Source of the DNA: an uncultured Bacteroides sp.
GTDB lineage: Bacteria; Bacteroidota; Bacteroidia; Bacteroidales; Bacteroidaceae
Direction of reading: 5' to 3'
Assembly: GCF_910578895.1 (NCBI RefSeq)
Contig: NZ_CAJTSC010000091.1
Coordinates: 1-5,890, forward strand
Length of the DNA: 5,890 nt
The notes beneath the pieces are model-generated. The model was given only the letters and a program-made list of their open reading frames with translations, made no database searches and had not been told where the DNA came from. The first letter of the stretch is position 1, and each line of letters starts with the position of its first letter. The translations under genes and the position numbers were made by a program. Positions 5,781-5,890 of this stretch are shown piece after piece.

Positions 5781-5890
5781 GAGCCTGTTTAAATTTTCTT
5801 CAAAAAGTTTTTCTTCAGCTTCTTTTGACTTTCTTTCCGGGCTGTTTCCCTCTTTTTATTCGTCACATAGCCCGCTATGCTCCTCATAAA
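5781..5890. repeat. Probable dispersed palindromic repeat, cut by the window edge
   Basis: At the far right, CATAGC (5866-5871) and GCTATG (5874-5879) form an inverted repeat around CC. After a six-base interruption on each side, TTTAT (5855-5859) pairs with ATAAA (5886-5890) about the same centre. Symmetry therefore continues up to the last base, which suggests that the window stops inside a longer inverted repeat. The T/C-rich left part from about GAGCCTGTTT (5781) resembles multicopy intergenic sequence I associate with Bacteroides genomes; that memory is not evidence and needs a search. Confidence 0.4.

Larger units (their letters stand above)
5574..5890. other. Non-coding right flank
   Basis: No long gene is visible after nudC. 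The region holds a nested stem structure (5594-5686), a 7-bp inverted repeat with a 12-base loop (TACTGTT 5703-5709 with AACAGTA 5722-5728), and a probable repeat element running into the window edge (from about 5780). No rightward T-run terminator directly follows nudC. A short minus-strand frame in the edge element (5887-5789, 32 codons, Lys/Arg-rich) has no recognisable family and is most likely incidental. Confidence 0.5.

Noticed and set aside
5789..5887. 32-codon minus-strand basic peptide frame in the edge repeat
   Set aside because: Low-complexity Lys/Arg-rich translation within a probable palindromic repeat; no start signal or family evidence.
1..5890. CRISPR arrays, tRNA or rRNA genes, transposase genes
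   Set aside because: No regularly spaced direct repeats of CRISPR type, no tRNA cloverleaf or rRNA core motifs, and no transposase-like frame were seen on either strand.

Overview
The window looks like chromosomal DNA from a gut Bacteroides or a close relative (order Bacteroidales). Four observations support this. Several genes are preceded by the Bacteroidetes -7 promoter element (TAnnTTTG, here TATATTTG and TATCTTTG) and lack clear Shine-Dalgarno sequences. The first gene encodes a thioredoxin-like protein with a DUF5106-type N-terminus. The fourth + strand gene is a Bacteroidetes-type HU-like protein fused to a winged helix. Coding DNA has moderate GC and spacers are AT-rich. The species cannot be fixed from this sequence alone.

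Layout, left to right. Bases 1-357 hold no convincing gene; they contain two alternating purine-pyrimidine tracts and one possible -7 box. A secreted or membrane-anchored thioredoxin-fold protein (358-1335, +) converges on, and overlaps by 11 bp, a six-helix DUF308/HdeD-like membrane protein (1325-1906, -). After an AT-rich spacer with a good promoter come an orphan glutamine amidotransferase subunit of the PabA/TrpG type (2160-2723, +) and a cytoplasmic type I L-asparaginase with its own promoter (2797-3858, +). The 222-bp gap before the next gene contains a perfect 70-bp palindrome with no spacer (3914-3983). It is built from a 17-bp motif repeated at 22-bp steps. Then follow the HU-winged-helix protein (4081-4707, +) and NudC, a Zn-ribbon Nudix NAD(H) pyrophosphatase (4770-5573, +). 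The last 317 bp carry no long gene. They hold a nested stem structure followed by a U-run on the minus strand (candidate small RNA or terminator) and, at the right edge, what appears to be half of a larger palindromic repeat cut by the window end.

The genes do not form one obvious pathway. PabA (glutamine to ammonia, for p-aminobenzoate or anthranilate), asparaginase (asparagine to aspartate and ammonia) and NudC (NAD(H) turnover and possibly RNA de-NADding) are housekeeping metabolic functions, each probably expressed separately. No recognised defence, mobile or secretion system is present. The most unusual item is the palindromic array in the leader of the HU-winged-helix gene. A site for that protein itself, or a dispersed intergenic repeat, are the two explanations to separate.
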